From an uncultured Eubacteriales bacterium (GTDB lineage: Bacteria > Bacillota > Clostridia > Oscillospirales > Acutalibacteraceae), in assembly GCA_934501135.1 (NCBI GenBank), contig CAKSUE010000013.1:1-10011 (forward strand): DNA of 10,011 nt, read 5' to 3'. Position numbers and translations under genes: made by a program. The notes beneath the pieces were generated by a model that was given only the letters and a program-made list of their open reading frames with translations, did not search any database and was not told the DNA's origin. Shown one piece after another: positions 6,939 to 10,011 of this stretch (position 1 is its first letter; every line of letters begins with the position of its first letter).

Positions 6939-6972
6939 TATAAAATCTGTCTCTAGATCGGCAGATTTTATA
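6939..6972. terminator. Perfect 11-bp inverted repeat, likely terminator
   Basis: TATAAAATCTG (6939-6949) and CAGATTTTATA (6962-6972) are exact reverse complements around a 12-base spacer. It lies 15 bases past the stop of the last small gene (6987) and upstream of the nuclease promoter, so a terminator or attenuator for the small-gene operon is the simplest reading. The stem is AT-rich and lacks a long U-tract after it, so an operator is an alternative. Confidence 0.45.
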
Positions 6973-6986
6973 TTACTTAAATTATT

Positions 6987-7274
6987 TCACATAACACCAA
7001 GGATTTTTAGTAACTTAATACAATCAATATAGCCCTGTTTGTAAAGATATGATTGCTCGAAAGCTGATATATGAAAAATATCCATTTCATGCTTATTCAT
7101 GATTTCCTTGTCTTCTGCAGAGAGTTTATTTAAAATTACTGCAACTGTCTTCACATTATTTCTTTCATTTTCTTGACATTTCCTATATTCCGTATTCTCC
7201 AATTTTAGATTAGATAGTGTATCCTCAATCATGTTACTCATGAAATCTGTATATGCTGATTTAAAGTTATCCAT
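6987..7274 (-). CDS. Small unknown protein, DUF6809-like
   Basis: About 95 residues from the ATG at 7274; a GTG at 7286 overlapping the previous stop is an alternative start. The ATG is favoured because TTGGAG lies 11 bases upstream and because the decayed copy at 1739-1806 keeps the ATG but not the GTG. The protein is charged and probably helical, with no signal peptide or membrane segment. The C-terminus AFEQSYLYKQGYIDCIKLLK followed by ILG resembles the ending (aromatic, Q/G-Y-x-x-G/C-x-K-L-L) of small clostridial proteins of the DUF6809 type, often found in mobile regions. No function is known. It is the last of three co-directed small genes and its start overlaps or abuts the stop of the preceding gene, so the two are probably translationally coupled. 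Confidence 0.75.
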   Translation of the reverse strand: MDNFKSAYTDFMSNMIEDTLSNLKLENTEYRKCQENERNNVKTVAVILNKLSAEDKEIMNKHEMDIFHISAFEQSYLYKQGYIDCIKLLKILGVM

Positions 7275-7282
7275 TATAGGTT

Positions 7283-7603
7283 TCACTCCAATATGAAATG
7301 ATATAGCTTTTTAGAGCTTTCAGCATCTACATAGCAGAGCATTTCAAGCCCTCGAATTACAATTTGTTGTGCTGCTGATACCATAATTGGGCCAAACGCA
7401 AATGCCTCGCACATTGCACCATTTAATTTTTCCATACGATCTTCACCAATTATTTTAGTTATTCTTTCATACATCTTATTAGATACAGGATAATCAACCC
7501 CAGATAAAATGTTTTTCATATAAATATGTTTTACTTTTTCAGCAAAAATATCTAAGTGATTTATCAGAATATTACCTGCATAAAATTGTACCTTCGAGTG
7601 CAT
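7283..7603 (-). CDS. Small unknown protein (106 aa)
   Basis: I do not recognise a family. The protein has no signal peptide or clear membrane helix and looks soluble. Its C-terminal half has a moderately hydrophobic segment (AMCEAFAFGPIMVSAAQQIV) and ends in RGLEMLCYVDAESSKKLYHF plus ILE. That ending is conserved in the decayed copy at 1806-1889, so this part of the protein was once duplicated. The ATG at 7603 has no evident Shine-Dalgarno sequence and no better in-frame start lies upstream, so translation may depend on the preceding gene 36 bases away, or the 5' end may be altered. It lies between the 97-aa and DUF6809-like genes in one probable operon. An immunity or accessory role is only a guess from the position of its remnant behind the LRR/SecA-like gene. 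Confidence 0.75.
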   Translation of the reverse strand: MHSKVQFYAGNILINHLDIFAEKVKHIYMKNILSGVDYPVSNKMYERITKIIGEDRMEKLNGAMCEAFAFGPIMVSAAQQIVIRGLEMLCYVDAESSKKLYHFILE

Positions 7604-7639
7604 ATTAATAAAATTCGTATGATGATTTTTAATATAGTC

Positions 7640-7933
7640 TTAAGAGATATCAAAAAATTCACTTTTTTCTTTTTTCTCTTTCGTTCCACACAATATGTAA
7701 CAATCTGCAAGAACTTTCCAGCATACATTACTTGAGACTTCGCCTACTGTAGATAAATCAAAGAGTGCCAAAACTTCAATGACTTTTGATAAATACTGGT
7801 CTAAATAATATCCTCTTTCTCCAAGATCTTTACGTATTCCAGCAGACAATTCCCAAAAATCTTGTACATATTTTATAATATACTCACAACTTGGTCCAAC
7901 AAACAGCACATCCATGTCTTCAAAAATATTCAT
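7640..7933 (-). CDS. Small unknown protein (97 aa), first gene of the operon
   Basis: The ATG at 7933 has AAGGG 7 bases upstream. The protein is acidic to neutral and probably helical and cytoplasmic, with no signal peptide. Recognisable stretches are YIIKYVQDFWELSAGIRKDL and SNVCWKVLADCYILCGT; neither points to a family I can name. It ends in a lysine/glutamate-rich tail. It is the promoter-proximal gene of the three-gene unit running to 6987 and is transcribed away from the Xre-type repressor gene, from a promoter overlapping a palindromic operator. No copy of this gene is found in the remnant region at 1739-1889, which covers only the junction of the other two genes. Confidence 0.75.
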   Translation of the reverse strand: MNIFEDMDVLFVGPSCEYIIKYVQDFWELSAGIRKDLGERGYYLDQYLSKVIEVLALFDLSTVGEVSSNVCWKVLADCYILCGTKEKKEKSEFFDIS

Positions 7934-7963
7934 TTCAAAACCCTTATAATTTAATATCTTGAG

Positions 7964-7991
7964 ATTTATACCAACAATCGTTGGTATAAAT
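7964..7991. promoter_or_regulatory. Palindromic operator between divergent genes
   Basis: ATTTATACCAAC (7964-7975) and GTTGGTATAAAT (7980-7991) are perfect 12-bp arms around AATC. The predicted start of minus-strand transcription (about 7988) falls inside it, so a bound protein would block the small-gene operon. The divergent Xre-type protein encoded from 8046 is the obvious candidate ligand; this is inferred from position. Confidence 0.7.
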
Positions 7992-7994
7992 TGA

Positions 7995-8023
7995 ATTTTA
8001 ATACATCATAATTATTTTGTCAA
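7995..8023 (-). promoter_or_regulatory. Strong sigma-A promoter of the three-gene small operon
   Basis: On the minus strand a perfect TTGACA (8018-8023) is followed by 17 bases and TAAAAT (7995-8000). The leader to the ATG at 7933 is about 55 bases and begins within the palindrome. This is the best promoter match in the window. Confidence 0.75.
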
Positions 8024-8024
8024 T

Positions 8025-8037
8025 AACAATTGTAGGT
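8025..8037. promoter_or_regulatory. Possible second operator site
   Basis: AACAATTGTAGGT matches AACAATCGTTGGT (7973-7985, centre and right arm of the main palindrome) at 11 of 13 positions. The two sites start 52 bases apart, close to five helical turns. This one adjoins the TTGACA box of the operon promoter and overlaps the start of the repressor gene's ribosome site (AGGTG). Confidence 0.4.
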
Positions 8038-8045
8038 GATGGGAA

Positions 8046-8270
8046 ATGAAAAATACTTTGGCAAAGCGTTTAAGAAAATGTAGGAAGGATGCAAAATTAA
8101 CACAAAGAGAAGTTGCTATTTACTCAGATATTACTGAAAAAGCATATCAAAATTACGAACTTATGACTCGTGAACCTAAGCTAGAAATTTTAATAAGAAT
8201 AGCAGATACTCTCAACGTTTCATTAGACTACCTCACAGGCAGAACAGACAACAAAACAATTAACAAATAA
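8046..8270 (+). CDS. Xre/Cro-family HTH transcriptional repressor
   Basis: 74 residues, from an ATG with AGGTG 7 bases upstream. The protein is essentially one HTH_3 domain: LAKRLRKCRKDAKLTQREVA leads into the first HTH helix, the recognition helix follows in TEKAYQNYE, and PKLEILIRIADTLNVSLDYL with TGR is the usual ending of this family. No sensor or dimerisation domain is attached, as in small phage and element repressors. It is the only clear plus-strand gene and is divergent from the three small genes; the 112-base gap holds a promoter and palindrome. Likely role: repressor of that operon and possibly of itself. I do not see a clear promoter for this gene. It ends at a terminator shared with the convergent recombinase gene. 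Confidence 0.93.
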   Translation: MKNTLAKRLRKCRKDAKLTQREVAIYSDITEKAYQNYELMTREPKLEILIRIADTLNVSLDYLTGRTDNKTINK

Positions 8271-8302
8271 TTTAGTCAAGTAAATATCCACATAAAAATA
8301 AA

Positions 8303-8347
8303 AAAGGGATTATATCACAGTCTTTTTGCTGTTTTACAATCCCCTTT
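8303..8347. terminator. Bidirectional terminator between convergent genes
   Basis: AAAGGGATT pairs with AATCCCCTTT (one bulged C), extended inward by CACAG against CTGTT, around a T-rich loop. On the minus strand it is followed by a long T-rich run (TTTTTTATTTTT), making it a strong terminator for the recombinase gene. On the plus strand it follows the repressor stop by about 30 bases and has a weaker T-rich tail. Confidence 0.7.
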
Positions 8348-8366
8348 GTTTATTCATTATTCTTAT

Positions 8367-9962
8367 TTAATTCTCATTTTTAAATTTAAAATGTAGCATT
8401 CCATCTATATCAACTATAGCTTTATCTAACATGGCATACCAAAGTGATTCATTAAACTCAGATAAAAGATTATTATTTAATTTAAGATGGTTTATGAATG
8501 CATATATCTTGTCACGACGAACTATTAAATCCTGTCTTTTCTCTTTGACTTTAGTGAGCTTATCTTTGGTTGTTTCATACCTATTAGTATAAAAATTGTA
8601 TTTTTGATTATATTCATCTTGATTCATAGGCTTTCTTGAATTTTCGTATATTAAGGATTTCATAAGCTCCACTATTACTTTGCATTCCTCTTCGAGTTTT
8701 ACAATCTCATCATCTATCGTCTTGGTATCAATAATACTTAAAATCACTTCTTCGCAATCCTTTATAATTGACTCTTTATTCTCAATCAAATTGTTAAAGG
8801 CTTTTATAAACTCCTCTTTTATCTTCTCTTCGCTTAAATGGGGAGTTTTGCACTTTTCCTTATTCTTGAACTTAGCATTACATTGCCAAATTACCTTTTT
8901 ATATTTATCATTCGAATGCCATACTTTTGATCCATAAAATCCTCCACATTCTCCACAAACAATCTTACTTGAGAATGGACTTATACTACTGTGACCACAA
9001 CTAGACATTTTTCGTTTTTTCATTTCATCTTGAACTAAATCATATACTTCAGGAGAAATAATCGCCTCGTGACTATTCTTTACGTAATATTGAGGTATTT
9101 CACCGTTGTTTTTCTTTTTCTTCTTTGTTAAAAAATCGACTGTATAACATTTCTGTAAAAGCGCATCGCCCTTATATTTTTCATTTGTAAGAATACTTTT
9201 AACTGTACTCGTAGTCCATTTTTCTTTGCCAGCTGGAGTAGGTATTTTTTTGTTGGTTAGATACGTTGAAATTGCTGATATAGTTTTACCTTCAAGGAAT
9301 AACCTATAAATTAATCTGATAATTTTAGCTTCTTTTTCCACGATTTTTGGAAACCCATCTTCTCCTTTTTCATATCCTAAAAACTGCTTGTAAGGAAGAC
9401 TTACCTTACCATCTGCAAAGCGTTTTCTTTGTCCCCATGTAACATTTTCGCTTATTGACCTTGACTCTTCCTGTGCAAGCGAACTCATTATTGTTATTAA
9501 TAATTCTCCTTTTGAATCCAATGTATAGATATTTTCCTTCTCAAAATATACCTCCACACCTTTTTCCTTAAGCTTTCGTACTGTGGTTAAGGTATCAACT
9601 GTATTTCTTGCAAATCTTGATACTGATTTTGTCACTATCAAATCTATCTTTCCATCAAGTGCATCTTGGATCATTCGTTTAAATCCATCTCGTTTTTTGG
9701 TATTCGTTGCAGTAATTCCTTCATCTGTATAAATACTGGCGAACTCCCAGTTATCTTTTGACTTTATATATCTTGTATAATAATCCACCTGTGCTTCGTA
9801 ACTTAAAATTTGCTCCTCATTGTCCGTTGATACTCTGGCATAAGCTGCAACCCTTTTTCTTCGCCATATAACCTTTGGAGTATTTGTGAATAGGTCTAAC
9901 GTTGCAGGAATAACCGTAATTTTACGACTTACATTTGTATTATAGTTTACAGCTTGATCCAA
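8367..9962 (-). CDS. Large serine recombinase (site-specific integrase/transposase)
   Basis: 531 residues from TTG at 9962, chosen because AGAGGAG lies 7 bases upstream; the TTG at 9980 has no ribosome site. Residue numbers below count from that upstream TTG. Residues 44-190 form the resolvase catalytic domain, with nucleophile S51 in YARVSTDNEEQ, R49, and R122/R125 in SVSRFARNTVDT. The recombinase domain follows (about 200-320), with the PTPAGKEKWTTSTVKSIL segment. A zinc ribbon has C342-x2-C345, C367 and C377. A long charged coiled coil (about 400-500) precedes the C-terminus. Domain order and length match clostridial large serine recombinases of the TnpX/phage integrase type, which catalyse excision and insertion of mobile elements through a Ser-DNA intermediate. 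All catalytic residues are present. It converges on the Xre-type gene. The promoter and any partner gene lie beyond the right edge. Confidence 0.95.
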   Translation of the reverse strand: MDQAVNYNTNVSRKITVIPATLDLFTNTPKVIWRRKRVAAYARVSTDNEEQILSYEAQVDYYTRYIKSKDNWEFASIYTDEGITATNTKKRDGFKRMIQDALDGKIDLIVTKSVSRFARNTVDTLTTVRKLKEKGVEVYFEKENIYTLDSKGELLITIMSSLAQEESRSISENVTWGQRKRFADGKVSLPYKQFLGYEKGEDGFPKIVEKEAKIIRLIYRLFLEGKTISAISTYLTNKKIPTPAGKEKWTTSTVKSILTNEKYKGDALLQKCYTVDFLTKKKKKNNGEIPQYYVKNSHEAIISPEVYDLVQDEMKKRKMSSCGHSSISPFSSKIVCGECGGFYGSKVWHSNDKYKKVIWQCNAKFKNKEKCKTPHLSEEKIKEEFIKAFNNLIENKESIIKDCEEVILSIIDTKTIDDEIVKLEEECKVIVELMKSLIYENSRKPMNQDEYNQKYNFYTNRYETTKDKLTKVKEKRQDLIVRRDKIYAFINHLKLNNNLLSEFNESLWYAMLDKAIVDIDGMLHFKFKNEN

Positions 9963-10011
9963 AGTTTTTACTCCTCTCAATGCTATTTATCTTGTTTTCT
10001 CTTGCAAGTTG

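Noticed and set aside
8680..8937. Plus-strand frame of 85 codons
   Set aside because: Antisense to the coiled-coil part of the recombinase gene; Ser/Leu-rich composition is what that shadow predicts.

Overview
The window is AT-rich DNA with Shine-Dalgarno-led genes, some GTG/TTG starts, BspA-type leucine-rich repeat proteins and a clostridial-type large serine recombinase. This fits a low-GC, probably host-associated anaerobic Firmicute (Clostridia or relatives); no marker gene fixes the species. Almost everything is on the minus strand. The only clear plus-strand gene is a small Xre-type repressor. The mix of a recombinase, a PDDEXK nuclease, secreted repeat proteins, small unknown genes and decayed gene copies looks like an accessory or mobile region.

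Layout from left to right. 54-1355 (-) is a secreted BspA-type LRR protein ending in a nearly canonical RING-H2 zinc finger, which is very unusual for a bacterium; it has a good promoter at 1406-1434. 1368-1738 has no gene but holds that promoter, a hairpin terminator and one copy of a 55-base direct repeat. 1739-1889 is a decayed second copy of the junction between two small genes found intact at 7200-7356. 1859-2158 is the out-of-frame tail of the next gene. 2157-5339 (-) is a 1060-residue exported protein with three 95-residue triple-tyrosine-like repeats, a long array of modified LRRs and a SecA-like Walker A nucleotide-binding segment that breaks off. 5340-5855 holds no convincing gene, but has a terminator and the second copy of the direct repeat. 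5856-6872 (-) is a DUF1016/YhcG-type PDDEXK nuclease. 6987-7933 (-) holds three small genes of unknown function. 7959-8045 is a compact divergent control region: a promoter, a 12-bp-arm palindrome and a second half-similar site. 8046-8270 (+) is the Xre-type repressor. 8303-8347 is a terminator shared with 8367-9962 (-), a large serine recombinase.

How the parts may work together (inference). The three small genes share one strong promoter whose start lies inside a palindrome, so the divergent Xre protein probably represses them and perhaps itself. A degenerate copy of the same small-gene pair lies directly behind the large LRR/SecA-like gene. The tail of that gene, once a one-base frameshift is corrected, is a Gly/Ala-rich stretch like those before the toxin domain of polymorphic toxins. 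The original arrangement may therefore have been an exported effector followed by its immunity or accessory genes, now broken by deletion and frameshift. The RING-H2 LRR protein and the composite-repeat LRR/SecA-like protein are the two most novel items in the window.
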